Shown: one piece after another, positions 1-11,500 of the stretch
Layout of the letters: each line of letters begins with the position of its first letter
How positions within the stretch are numbered: position 1 is the first letter of the stretch
Origin: Novosphingobium fuchskuhlense
GTDB taxonomy: Bacteria > Pseudomonadota > Alphaproteobacteria > Sphingomonadales > Sphingomonadaceae
DNA: 64,000 bases
Direction: 5' to 3'
NCBI RefSeq assembly: GCF_001519075.1
Contig: NZ_KQ954245.1
Location: forward strand, 1 to 64,000
Notes under the pieces: generated by a model
The model's input: the letters and a program-made list of their open reading frames with translations, nothing else
The model's database searches: none
What the model was told of the DNA's origin: nothing
Position numbers and translations under genes: made by a program

Positions 1-35
1 AAGAACCTGTTCCGACTACGGACATGCCGACGTAA
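1..35 (+). CDS. 3' end of an upstream flagellar gene (possibly fliO)
   Basis: An open frame enters from the left edge and ends at a TAA (33-35) that overlaps the fliP ATG as TAATG. Such stop-start overlaps are usual in flagellar operons, and fliO commonly precedes fliP. Only about ten residues are visible, so the identity rests on position alone. Confidence 0.3.
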   Translation, partial: EPVPTTDMPT

Positions 36-739
36 TGGCGCTCACCTTGCTCTCGCTTGCTCTAGGTGCCACCGCTCCGTCCGCAGCGGCTACCCCGCTC
101 GGCCCGGTAGCGGGTGGTTCCGATATCGTTCGGACGGTCGTCATTCTGACGCTGGTCGCGCTGATCCCCGCAGTCCTGTTGAGCATGACGAGCTTCATTC
201 GCATCATCATTACGCTCTCGATGGTGCGCCATGCCTTCGGCATGCCGGAAACACCGCCAAATCCCGTTCTCATCAGCCTGGCGCTGTTCCTCACTGCCTT
301 TTCGATGGGGCCAACCACAGCAGCACTCAACAACGACGCGCTGCAACCCTATCTTGCTGGCAAACTGACCGTCGAGCAGACACTTGCAAAGGCAAGTCAG
401 CCCTTGCGAAAGTTCATGCTCGCCCAAACGAGCGACAGGGATATCGAGGCGATTTACGGTATCGCGCACGCGCCGCTGCCCACTCGCCCCGAGGATGTTG
501 AGCTAACCAAGCTCGCTCCTGCTTTCATTATCAATGAGCTGCGCGCTTCCTTCACCATCGGATTTGTCATTCTTCTGCCGTTCCTTCTGATCGACCTGGT
601 GGTTTCGGCGATCCTCCTTGCGCTCGGAATGATGATGGTTCCGCCAGCCACAATTTCCCTTCCGATCAAATTGCTGATGTTCGTTCTTATCGATGGCTGG
701 AGCCTTGTAATTCAGGGCGTCCTTGGGAGCTTCCGATGA
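35..739 (+). CDS. fliP: Flagellar type III export gate protein FliP
   Basis: FliP forms, with FliQ and FliR, the inner-membrane export gate of the flagellar type III secretion system, through which rod, hook and filament subunits leave the cell. The 234-residue product has the family layout. A cleavable-looking hydrophobic N-terminus is followed by a first membrane hairpin with the MTSFIRIIITLS signature near residue 50 and by the PPNPVLISLALFLTAFS segment. The C-terminal membrane pair carries LGMMMVPPATISLPIKL and the conserved VLIDGW near the end. Length is typical once the signal sequence is included. The ATG overlaps the preceding stop and the 3' end overlaps fliA by four bases (ATGA), so translation is probably coupled. 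fliQ and fliR do not follow, so the export genes are split in this genome. Confidence 0.95.
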   Translation: MALTLLSLALGATAPSAAATPLGPVAGGSDIVRTVVILTLVALIPAVLLSMTSFIRIIITLSMVRHAFGMPETPPNPVLISLALFLTAFSMGPTTAALNNDALQPYLAGKLTVEQTLAKASQPLRKFMLAQTSDRDIEAIYGIAHAPLPTRPEDVELTKLAPAFIINELRASFTIGFVILLPFLLIDLVVSAILLALGMMMVPPATISLPIKLLMFVLIDGWSLVIQGVLGSFR

Positions 740-1479
740 AGCTCAAGCGCGACCAGGGCGTCGAAATCGTGAGCGACCCCGACCGGGTCGAGGCCTCGCT
801 CTGGCGGCGTCTCCGTTTTGAAGGCAATGAACGCTGCCGGGAGACATTGTTCACCAGATATATGCCTCTGGCACGCGCACTTGCCGCCAAATACCTCAAG
901 GCCCAGCAGACCCGGTCGATTGAACGCGGTGATCTCGATCAGTTTGCATTTGAGGGACTTCTACAGTCGCTCGATCGCTTCAATCCGCTCAAGGGCGTGC
1001 CTTTCAGCGCATTCGCACGCCCACGCATCTCGGGAAATATCACCGATGGTATGGCCCGAATGTCGGATATGACCGCCCAGCTTGGCCACATGCGCCGTAG
1101 CCGGCGCGAACGCCTCGTTTCTCTTCAAGCCGCGGAAATCTCTGGTGACGCCTTGGACCAATTGGCGGACCTCGCCTTTGATCTGGCTATCGGGATCATG
1201 CTGGATGATACGGGGATAGTAGAGTCAGCAGACGGAGCGGACAATCGGGTCAACGTCTATGAGGGTCTGGCCTGGCGTCAGGCCCAGGCCGCGCTTACGG
1301 AGGAGATTTCCAGCCTTCCTGAAAACGAGGGCGCCGTGATCCAGCATCACTATCAAAACGGCTTGAATTTCGCGACCATCGCTGAATTGTTGCGGCTTAC
1401 GCGGGGACGTATATCGCAGCTTCACCGGTCTGCTATCGAGCGGCTGCGTCGCAGGCTCAGGCATTTCCAGGAGAGATGA
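736..1479 (+). CDS. fliA: Flagellar sigma factor sigma-28 (FliA)
   Basis: This is an RNA polymerase sigma factor of the sigma-70 family, sigma-28 type, which normally directs late flagellar and chemotaxis transcription. The 247-residue protein has region 2 near residues 35-100 (RYMPLARALAAKYL, then GDLDQFAFEGLLQSLDRFNP and FSAFARPRISGNI), which recognises the -10 element. Region 4 is near residues 190-240 (SLPENEGAVIQHHYQNGLNF, then ATIAELLRLTRGRISQLH, a helix-turn-helix) and reads the -35 element. The spacer resembling region 3 is loosely conserved. The start overlaps fliP by four bases. A candidate sigma-28 promoter lies about 1 kb downstream, before the RHS gene. An FlgM anti-sigma factor is not visible in the window. 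Confidence 0.9.
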   Translation: MKLKRDQGVEIVSDPDRVEASLWRRLRFEGNERCRETLFTRYMPLARALAAKYLKAQQTRSIERGDLDQFAFEGLLQSLDRFNPLKGVPFSAFARPRISGNITDGMARMSDMTAQLGHMRRSRRERLVSLQAAEISGDALDQLADLAFDLAIGIMLDDTGIVESADGADNRVNVYEGLAWRQAQAALTEEISSLPENEGAVIQHHYQNGLNFATIAELLRLTRGRISQLHRSAIERLRRRLRHFQER

Positions 1480-1482
1480 ACC

Positions 1483-2043
1483 ATGTTATGTGCCGACCAA
1501 GACCTCGCTGATGTGATGCAGGCTGTTCAGAACGAGACCGGCGATGAACTGCTGCGCCTTGACCGGCTTATCCAGCAGTATCGCGAAGACCCGCGGCTTC
1601 ACTTTTTGCGTGGATCGATCCTTGCAGGGATCGGACGACCTATCGAGGCGCTCAGTTCGTTCCGCGAAGCGGTGAAGCTTGCGCCTGATTTTGCTATTGC
1701 CCGCTTTCAGCTGGGCTTTTTTCTGCTCACCTCCGGTGAGGCAGCTGAAGCGCTGTCGGTATGGGGACCTATAGCCCTCCTTCCCGACGGCCACTATCTC
1801 AGGTTGTTCGTTGGCGGCCTCACGCATTTGATCCGAGACGAATTTCCCGAAACGATCGCGCAGCTTGAAGCGGGCATTGCCTCGAACCAGGATAATCCCC
1901 CACTCAATCGCGACATGCACCTGATCATTGGCCGTGTCAGGCAGATTGAATCGGCCGGACCTGTCGCTGGGAGCGCTGACAGTTCCATGTCCGCCACCAG
2001 TTTGCTGCTGGGTCAGTTGACAGGCTCTGGCCGGCTGCATTGA
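1483..2043 (+). CDS. TPR-repeat protein in the flagellar operon
   Basis: This 186-residue protein is built of helical tetratricopeptide-like repeats. The clearest spans residues 35-90 (DPRLHFLRGSILAGIGRPIE, then ALSSFREAVKLAPDFAIARF), the usual A/G/F/A/P spacing of TPR helices. It has no signal peptide or membrane segment, so it is probably cytoplasmic. TPR proteins act as protein-binding scaffolds, and the position four bases after fliA suggests a chaperone or regulatory role in flagellar assembly. That role is inferred from context only. The ATG at 1483 follows a purine-rich stretch (GGAGAGATGAACC), which supports the start. Confidence 0.75.
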   Translation: MLCADQDLADVMQAVQNETGDELLRLDRLIQQYREDPRLHFLRGSILAGIGRPIEALSSFREAVKLAPDFAIARFQLGFFLLTSGEAAEALSVWGPIALLPDGHYLRLFVGGLTHLIRDEFPETIAQLEAGIASNQDNPPLNRDMHLIIGRVRQIESAGPVAGSADSSMSATSLLLGQLTGSGRLH

Positions 2044-2050
2044 TCTAGCC

Positions 2051-2380
2051 ATGTCGAGGATCACGGCAACCGACCAGGTCCTGCTTCTGCTTCAGGAGCG
2101 CCTTGAAAGGGCCCAGCGGCGCAAACCTCAATTGGAGGCGCGCTCGGCCACGCCGCGTGAACGGGTTGAGGCGATGGCCTCCGTGCGCACGCTCGACCAA
2201 CGAAGCTTCCGAAAAGCATTGGTTCGCGGCCTGCTTGCGCAAAACCTCGGGGAGACACTTGTCGGTGATCCGGCCTTTGACCGGGTTGTCCAAGGCGTTC
2301 TTGCGATCCTTGAGGATTCACCTGCGGGGCTGGAGCTTCTTGCCCAATCCGAGGTCCTGCTAGGACGGGGCGAAGGCTAG
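2051..2380 (+). CDS. Small unknown protein ending the flagellar operon
   Basis: This 109-residue protein is not one I recognise. It is predicted mostly helical and charged, with an Arg-rich first half (QERLERAQRRKPQLEARSAT) and a more hydrophobic C-terminal half. It lacks cysteines, a signal peptide and membrane spans. It starts eight bases after the TPR gene in the same direction, which suggests one transcript and a flagellar or regulatory accessory role. A Shine-Dalgarno sequence is not obvious, so translation may be coupled. Its stop codon lies inside a small inverted repeat that may end the operon. Confidence 0.55.
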   Translation: MSRITATDQVLLLLQERLERAQRRKPQLEARSATPRERVEAMASVRTLDQRSFRKALVRGLLAQNLGETLVGDPAFDRVVQGVLAILEDSPAGLELLAQSEVLLGRGEG

Positions 2381-2399
2381 CACGTTGGGCCTGCTAGCC
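2375..2399 (+). terminator. Inverted repeat at the end of the flagellar operon
   Basis: GGCTAGC (2375-2381) and GCTAGCC (2393-2399) form a 7-bp stem around an 11-base loop, overlapping the stop codon of the last flagellar-operon gene. No T-tract follows, so it may be a weak or factor-assisted terminator, or chance. Confidence 0.25.
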
Positions 2400-2474
2400 C
2401 ATGACAGAAAAGCTACGTCGTAGGGAGAAAGGGCTGCGTCCAGGCCGAAATCTCGATCGATCAAAATTTTTTTC

Positions 2475-2501
2475 TAAACTTTGCTCTCAATGTTTCGATT
2501 T
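2475..2501 (+). promoter_or_regulatory. Candidate sigma-28 (FliA) promoter upstream of the RHS gene
   Basis: TAAACTTT (2475-2482), an 11-base spacer and TTCGATTT (2494-2501) resemble the enterobacterial FliA consensus TAAAGTTT-N11-GCCGATAA. The -35 part matches 7 of 8, the spacer is exact, and the core CGAT of the -10 part is kept (4 of 8). It lies 60 bases before the RHS start codon in an AT-rich patch of the 182-bp gap. Consensus drift in this order is unknown to me, so this is a suggestion. Confidence 0.35.
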
Positions 2502-2562
2502 GTGTCCGAGCGGGAAGGTTTAGGCGCTGTGCCTATGCCTTTGAGCGTTTGGAGGCTGTTGC

Positions 2563-5500
2563 ATGGTTGCGATCTTCACGGGTGGGAGTGTTGGGCTTGA
2601 GCGCTCATCGGTCACGAAGTTGGGGGCGCTTGGCGTTATGGGCGATGCGGTGCAGGGCCGCTCCGGCGACAGCGTTTTTGTCAACGGCGCGACAGGCGAC
2701 CTGGTCATTGAGAAGCAGGACGAGTTCCTTGTCGGCCTTGGACCAGACGTCAGCATCGTACGCACGTATAACAGTCTTGGCGACGCAACCGATGACAATG
2801 GCGACAATTGGCGCCAGAGCACAGATCGTCATCTGACATACGACTTGGCGACCGATGTCTTCACGAGAGTTTCGGGAGATGGGACCAAGATCACTTATGC
2901 CTGGGATCCGGCGCGCCTCGCTTATGTGGCCAAGGATGGGGCAGGGGCGCACAGCCTGATAGACCAGTATTCGGTTGCGGGTGGCAGTAGCGTATCGCTT
3001 GAGGTTACCGAGACTGGCGCAGTCGAGACGCGGCAGTTTGCTTCGGGAACCGAGTGGTCGGATCCGGCGCAGGGCCTTTGGGACAGCGAGGTTGCGCCGG
3101 CATTCGACACGATCGTGAAGGTCAGCGCGTCAGTCTGGAAGTGGACCGACGGGAACACCGGATCGGTTGAGACTTACAACGCGAGTGGGCAGCTTCAGAG
3201 CATTGCCGACAGGGATGGTCGGCTGCTGTCCTACACCTATACGGGCACACAACTGACGAGCATCACGAACTCGAATGGCGAGTGGGTCAAGTATACTTGG
3301 AACGGCAATAATCTCGCATCGGTCCAGACCTTTGCGACCTCGACCACGGCAACGACGCGGGTTTTCTACACCTATGATACCTCAAATCGGCTCAGCACGG
3401 TCACGGTCGATCTGGCCCCAGGGACAACAACGACACCTGGGACGACCGCCACGCCTGGCAGTTCGGTATACACAACCACCTACACTTATGACGGGACCTC
3501 TAAGCGGGTGGCTTCGATCACCCAGTCAGACGGCTCGAGCCTGACAATAGTCTATGATGATCTTTGCAGCGGTGTTCATGATGGGGTGATGCGGGTCAAG
3601 ACGCTGACTCAAACGGTTGCAAGCGGCGTGACCCGCGCAACGTCGTTTGTCTATGCCAACCGGACTGGCGGCGGGATCGTGACAACGGTGACGGATCCTT
3701 CCCAGCAGGGCACATTGCTTGCAACGACACTTGAGTCAGATGCCAATGGCAATCTGGTTAAAATAACCATGCCACCTGCGTCAGCAACAGCAAGCGCTCA
3801 GACCACTTCTTTTACCTACAACGCTGACGGAACTCTGTGGAAGGTGACCGATGCCTTGGGCAAGGTCACGGCCTACACTGACTACAAAAATATTGCCACG
3901 CCTCCAGAGTATATCGCCAACGGTCTACCAACAACGATTACAGACAAGCTCGGCAATCAAACTACGCGGGTCTACGGCAGCATCCGCAAGAGCGACGCTG
4001 CGGTGTTTGCATACAGCGCGGCAACTCCCTCAAGCAATTTTGTCGACGCGTCCCTCTATGTTCGCAACCTCCTGCTAAGCGAGACAACGACCGCCTCCGA
4101 TGACACGGTGGCATATGGTGCTTCTGCCTCTCACACGACCAGCTATGTTTATGACGCTGAGGGGCATCTGCGCTTCAAGCTCCTCGCTCCGGAAGATGTC
4201 ACGGTCGCCGGGGTTGTTCACAAGCAGAGCGAGGTAACCGAGTACCGGTATAATGCGGCGGGAATCCTTGCGTCAGAGGTCGGTTATCCCGAGTGGCGCT
4301 ATGACTTCGGTACGACGGTGAGCGGTGCGCCAACCGAGGCGCAGGTCACGGCGCAGCTTGGGGCCATTCCGGATCGTAACTGGATCGAGATCGCGGCTTA
4401 TGGCTATGACGCGCGCGGCGGTCTGCTGTCAGCGACAAAGTACGGCGGTGCCGACGCCACAACTGGCGCAGCTGCGACGACGAACGGCTACAGCCAGGAG
4501 AAGTACGTTTACGACCAGGCCGGGCGCCTGCTGTCGGCTATCGACGGCACCCAAAATATCACCAGCTATGTCTACGACGGTATGGGCCGAATGATCGGCA
4601 CGATGGGCGCTGATCTTGGCGTGACGACCGTGTCCTTCCAGGACAAGTCGAGCACGACGGTTGTGACGCTGGCGAGTGGCTTGGTGCAGACGTCGCTGTA
4701 TAATCTGGCTGGTGATCTGATCGCGCAGAGCGATAGTCAGGCAAACCTCAGTTCCGATCTTTCCAGTTCCAGCCAATGGACCTCAAGCGGTGCCACGCGG
4801 ACCACATCGACCGCGGTCGCGGGCAATGCGGCATACTTGTACACGGTGCTGGCTGCCGGCACGAGTGGTACTGCGGTTAGCGCTGCGCAAGCCGTCAACG
4901 CGAACGATACAGTAGTCTTCGAGATCACGCTCAAGGCAGCGACAGGTCCGAACACAAACGACCGTATTGGGATCAGCGGTACGACAAGTTCGTGGGGTGC
5001 CAATGGCGACTCCATAGCAACGATCTTGAGCGGGCCGGGTACGCTGGTGCAGGCCGCTGGCGGGCTCTTCGATGTGAGCGGGCTGTCGACGACGACCGAG
5101 ACGCGAGTCCGGATCGTCCGGCGCTTTGCTGCCGCCGAGAGCGCCAAGGCGATCGTCTATGTCGGTAACTCGGGCGCCGGCGCGGTCGCAGGCAATACTG
5201 TGATCCTCTCAGCGCCGATAGTGCAGCGCTCGCCGGGGAATCTTTACGACAAGCTCGGGCGTCTTCGTGTGACGTTCGATCAAAGGGGATACGCGAGCTA
5301 CGCGGTCTACGATAACGCCGGGCGCAAGACCGGTGATGTGGCGGCGGACGGGGCGCTGGTGGAGTATCGGTACAATGCCGACAACCAACTTATAGCGACG
5401 ATCCGGTACGCAACTCGCGTCACAGCGGCAAACCTGATCTCCCTGCTCAATCCTGACACGGCGCTTGGTATTGCGGACATCCGGCCAGTTGCTGCAGTGG

Positions 5501-8500
5501 GTGACGAGTGGGCTTGGAGGATCTACGACAACGGTGGTCGGGTAATCGAGACGATCGCGGGAGACGGGGCGGTGACGCGCCTCGACTACGACGAGAGCGG
5601 CAATCTGGTGCGCCAGACCGAGTACTTTGACCGGCTTAGCGCTACAACACTAGCGGACCCAGCAAACGGCCTCCAGGCCGGCACGCCCCGGGCGACAATG
5701 CTCTTGCCGACGTCAGCCTACTCGGACTGGACCTACGCAGGCGCATATAACCAGACGCGAAGCTTCTATGACAAGCAGGGCCGGCTGATCGGATCAATGG
5801 ACCGCTACGGCGGACTGGCTGCAATCGTCTACGACGAGTCTGGACGCAAGATCGACGAGATCCATTACGAGAAGCAGGCGGCCAGCAGCTTCACCAACGC
5901 TGCAGGGGCTGCGGTCGTCCGCACCAGCGCATCATTCGCTGATCTGCGGGCAAATGTGGTTGGCCAGGCGGGGTCCGAACGGCATATCCGCTATATCTAT
6001 GACGGGCAGGTCTTGCGCTACGTGGTCGATGCGCTTGGATCTGTGACGCAGTACGACTATGATCGGTCGGGCGAGGGGACCACGACGACCCGTTACGCAA
6101 ACACGCTTCCTGGCACGACGACCGATTTTACCTTCGACAACGTCAAGGCACTGTTGGTCACGCTGGCCAGCAGTGGCAACGACCGCCAAACGTTTGCGGT
6201 TGTGAACCTGAAGGGGCAGGTCGCCTACACAATCGATGGCGAAGGCGGAGTGACCGGCTTTGCTTATGACGGCGCGGGCAATACCATCCGCAGCACGCGC
6301 TATTCCAAGACCCGACCGACGACAGCTCTGCCTTCGGCGGCAACGATGGACGCCTGGATTGCCACGACACCTTCGGGGGCCACGACCACGATTGCATTGG
6401 CACCGGACATCCGGGTTACGCGAAGCTTCTACGACGCGCGGGGGCGGCTCGTCTATGCGGTCGACGGCGAAGGCAATGTAAGAGAAACCAGCTACGACGA
6501 AGACGGCCGGGTCACAGCAGTAACCAGCTATGACAACAGTGTTCCCCTCACCGACGCCTCGCAAATGGCCGACGTCACTGCTGCAATTGCAATTGATAAG
6601 GCATCCCTCGCCTACAGCCGGACGCAGCGCAGCTACGATCAACTCGGCCGGCTGAGCAACGTCACAGATGCGCTCGGGGTAGTCACCCACTATGACTACT
6701 TCGCGACGGGCGAAATCTGGAAGCAGACTGCCGCCTATGGGACCGCAGACGCGGTTGTCACCAGCTACACCTATGATCTGGCGGGCCGGGTCGGCTCGAA
6801 GACCGAGGCAGCGGGCACAAGCATCGCGGCCATCACAAGCTACACCTACGACGGTCTCGGCAATGTGGTCAGCGCCACCGATCCGAGCCTCAACGTCACC
6901 TACAATTACTATGACCTTATGGGCCGGGTGACCAGCAACCGCGATGCCGAGGACTACGTCACCAAGACGAGCTATAACAGCTTCGGCGAGGTCGCCAGCG
7001 TCACGCGATATGCCGCCAGAACAATCTCTACGGACAAAACCAGTGCCCCTGCGGTGACGACATCCTCTTCGGATGCGACGACGTATAGCTACTTCGACCT
7101 TATGGGCCGCGTTCTGTGGACGCGGGACGCGGAGAACTACGTCACCGGGACAACCTATACGTGCTTCGGCGCGGTATGGACGGTTACGCGTTATGCCAAC
7201 ACGGTTACCACTGCCGCGACCTTGGTGCCAAACCCAACGCTGTCAGCAAACTCGGATGCGAAGACGACGTTCGAGTACGACCGGCTTGGGCGGCTCAAGA
7301 AGACGACAGACGCGGAGGGCAAGTACGAGAGCCAGACGTATACTGCGTTTGGCGGAATAGACACCAAGACCAACAAGCTCGGTGGTACAACGAGCTACCT
7401 TTACGATCACCGTGGTCTCATGACGAGCGAGACCATGTCGATGACCTCGGTGGATCGGACTGGCACGCAGCAGTCGAGCAGTGTCGTAAATACCTATACT
7501 TATGATGGGTTCGGCAATCGCAAGACGATGGTGGAGGCATTCAGTCTCACCGAAGTCCGCAGCACGAGCTACGGCTATGATCGCAACAACCGCCTGTCCT
7601 CCGTCAGCGGCACGGCGGTGCCGGTTCTCTATCCCAACGCGAGTGGCGTACTGACCGAAGGCACTGGCACAACGACGACGATCACGCGCTACGACAGCCT
7701 TGGAAATGTCACCGAGACGCTTGTTCAGACCACGATCGGCACAAGCACGACGACGCTCAGCCGCACGCTGGCCTGGTATGACAGGCTGGGGCGCAAGTCG
7801 GATGAGTTCAAGGCTGGCAGTACAATCGACAAGGGCACGCTGACGCATTGGAGCTACTATGCGAGCGGCAACGTGCAGGCCGCCAGCGTCTATGGTGTTG
7901 AGGTCACGATTGCCGCTACTGCCGCGCGCCCGGCCGCTGCGCCAGCAGGTGGCTCGATCCTTCGAACCACAAACTATTCCTATGACAAGCTGGATCGGTT
8001 GACCGAGACCAAAGTGGCTGGCGTGTTGGTGGGTTCTTACTCCGGCACAGCGTTCAGTTACAACCTAAGCGCGGATATCACGACTACGAACCTCTACGAT
8101 TCAGCGGGCAATCTTGTCCGTCAGACCGATGGTCGGGGGGACAACACCTACTTCTATTACGACAAGCTAAATCGCAAGACTGAACAGGTTGACCGGGAGA
8201 ACTACCTGACGACCTGGAAACTCGACGAGGATGGCAACACTGTCGATGAAGTGCGTTATGCCAATGGGGTGGTTGGGGCAGTCACCACAGCCGCGGCACC
8301 TCAGGTCAATGCTCCGGGCGTAACGCCAACGTCTACTGTCTATCTGTTTACCGATGCAGCCAATGACCGCGCCACGCACTTTACCTACGACCGGATGGGA
8401 CGTCGCCTGACCGAGGTGAGAAATGGCGTACAGGCGACCACGATCAACGCGACCTCCGGTGTAAGGACTACGGCTACCGCCACCTCCGTCATCACCTATA

Positions 8501-11500
8501 CCTACAATGAGCTTGGCGAGGTCAAGTCGAAGCGTGAGGCGACGGGCGACAAGACGGTTTATGATTATGACAACATGGGGCGGATGACGAAAGAAACCGA
8601 CCTGCCTGCCGGTTCATACAATGAGACGACCGGCGCAATCATTGATCTGACGAACGCACCGGTCACACAGTTCTGGTACGATGGACTGGGCAATCTGACG
8701 CGCAGCGACGAGAACGGGCGCGCGACGCAGTACCAATATTATGCCAGCGGCAAGCTCAAATCGCTGACCAACGCAGATAACGTCGTGCGGACCTACTACT
8801 ATGACGGCGCCGGCAACAAGGTCGCGGAGAAATATCTGCGCAAGGCTGGTGATACGACCTACGATGCGATGACTTACGCCTACGACGCGGCGAGCCGGTT
8901 GACCACGCAGGGCTATGCAACGGTAACCGGTGCGACGTGGGCCAAGGCTACGAACAGCGACACGACCCAGATGGCCTACAACGCCTATGGTGAAGTTGTC
9001 GGCCGCGGCATGAACCTGACGAGCGCACAGATCACAGCGGGCGCCTACCAAGACCAGTTCTCGTACGACAATGCCGGGCACATGTGGCGCACGACTGCAG
9101 GCGACGGCACGGTCGACCTCTACGTCTACGACGAGAACGGGAACCAGACCCTCGACATTACCTCGTCGGGCAAGGACAAGCTGACGACCGCGGATATCAC
9201 CACCACCGACGCCTTGCTGAACAACTATGTCTGGGCGCAGGATCCGCTCAATCCGATCGCGGGCAAAACCCAGCTCGACCTCACGGCCGCTATCAACCTG
9301 CTGACGAACAATGGCGCCAATACCGTGGGCGCGGTGGTCGTGCAGGGCATGATCGTCACGCATTCCCTCTACGATGGCCGCAACCAGCTCACGCAGACCC
9401 GCATGCCGCTGCGCGACCGAACGAGCCTCGGCACCTACAGCACGAGCCCTTACAAGAATCTCAAGAGCTACAACGCCTTCGGCGAAGTGGCGAGCGAAAC
9501 GGACGCACGCGGCAACACGTCAAACTACTCGTACAATACGCTGGGCAAGGTGATCAAACGCGAGCTGCCCGCGGTAAACTGGACCTCCGAGAACGGGACG
9601 GTTGCATCAGCACGCCCCACGGAGAACTACTTCTATGACGCCTCGGGCCGGGTTGTGGGTGTGCAGGATGCCAACGGCAATCTGAACACTCGCACGCTGC
9701 TGGCTGGGACCGGCTACGGGAAGGACGATGAAGCGCTGGTGCTGAAGGAGTATCATGCGGATGGAGGTATGTTGGAGCGCCAGTACGACCTGCACCACGA
9801 CCTTAAGGTCACGATCAACGAGGTCGGCAAGACGGAGAGCTACCTCTACGACGCGCTCGGCCAGTTGATCGAGCAGGACCACCAGATCCGGGCCGCTGGA
9901 TCGCCAGGCAACGACCTGACCGGCGCAGTGGCAGTGCAGCTGAAGGACTTCTACGACTACGATAACCTCGGTCACAGAATCCTGCACACCAACAGCCAGC
10001 TTGGCGGCACGGTAACGGAGACCACGGCGTACGATGTCCAGGGCCGGGTCACGAGCCAGATCGATCTGGGCGGCGATACCACGTCCTATAGCTACACTTG
10101 GGACGGGACCCTCGTCACGTCGGGTCTGGGCACCTTCGGTGGTTGGAGCAAGGTTACCACCAACTCATCTCTTAAGACCCGCACCGATAAGACCGACTAC
10201 TTCGGCCACACGATCGACATGATCGACTACGGCGGGCACAACTACGATTACACCTTCGATCTCTCCGGCCGCCTTGTTGGACGCGTCAATACGGCCTTGG
10301 GGGAGACCGTGACCTGGACCTACTTCAACACCGGTATGATGCAAAGCCAGGTGTCGAGCTACGGCACGACCTACTACGGCTCGACCATCACCGCGACCTA
10401 CCAGTACGACGCCGACAACCACCGGACCTTCGAAGGGTATGAAGGCACCACAACCAGCACCAACTTCTGGACCGGCGTGACCACCACCAACGCCGCCATA
10501 CGGCACCAGCATGCCTACGTCACCTGGGATGCCGCCGGCCGCATGACTAGCCTGGCCGACAATGGGCATAGTGACACTGGGGTCAACGGCTACGGTCCAA
10601 CCCAAATCGACTGGGAATATGACCTTGGCGGCGACATCCGCCATATGGTCGCATCATACCGAACAATCAACGATCAGGGCGCTGTCTCGGCTACAGCCAC
10701 AACCCAGGACTACTGGTATCGCTATGATGCGATGAACCGGTTCGTCACAACCAGGGGCATCCTTGTAGTGACTGATAGCTCAGGGTACGTTCAGACCAAC
10801 GCATCGGGCCAGAATTTGGTCGGAGACTTGGCTCGGGGCAATGCGAATGCCACGATCAGATCAAATTATCGTATGCCTATTCCAACTGGCGCAGTCGGGA
10901 CTGGCAATGGGTTTGGCCAAGGGCACGAAATAGAATGGGACAAGGCTGGAAATCGAAGCAAGGACACTAGCTATAGCTATAGCATTCAGACTGAGCGATA
11001 TACTGGACAGGGCATAGCCTTACCGGACTATTATTCGAACGGTGTCAATGCGGAGATATACACGTATTCGGACGATGGTTATCTATCGAGCGTAAATATC
11101 AATGGCGGCGTTAGGACGCGCTTTATGCGCGATGCGATGGGCCGGGTGACCGACTATCGCGAATACAATGTCAATGGCTACGTAACAACGAATCCCTCAA
11201 CCAACGCGGTCTATCAGCGCACCGCAACCTACTCCAACAAAGGCCTCGTCACCTCGGATGTCGTGACCTCGCTGCAGGGCACCGATACCTTCGTTAACAG
11301 CACGACCTACTACTACAATGCCGATACGACCGGGAAAGGCGTGACAACCGGCGGCACTTACATGGGCGGCGCGGTTACGCTATCTTCCACAGCTGTGACC
11401 AAGAACGGCACCTCGCAAACCGGTAGCGCGAGCACCAACACGCTCGTCTGGTGGGGCGGGGCAATGCAGTCGCTCACAAACTACGATTCCGGCTCGACGC

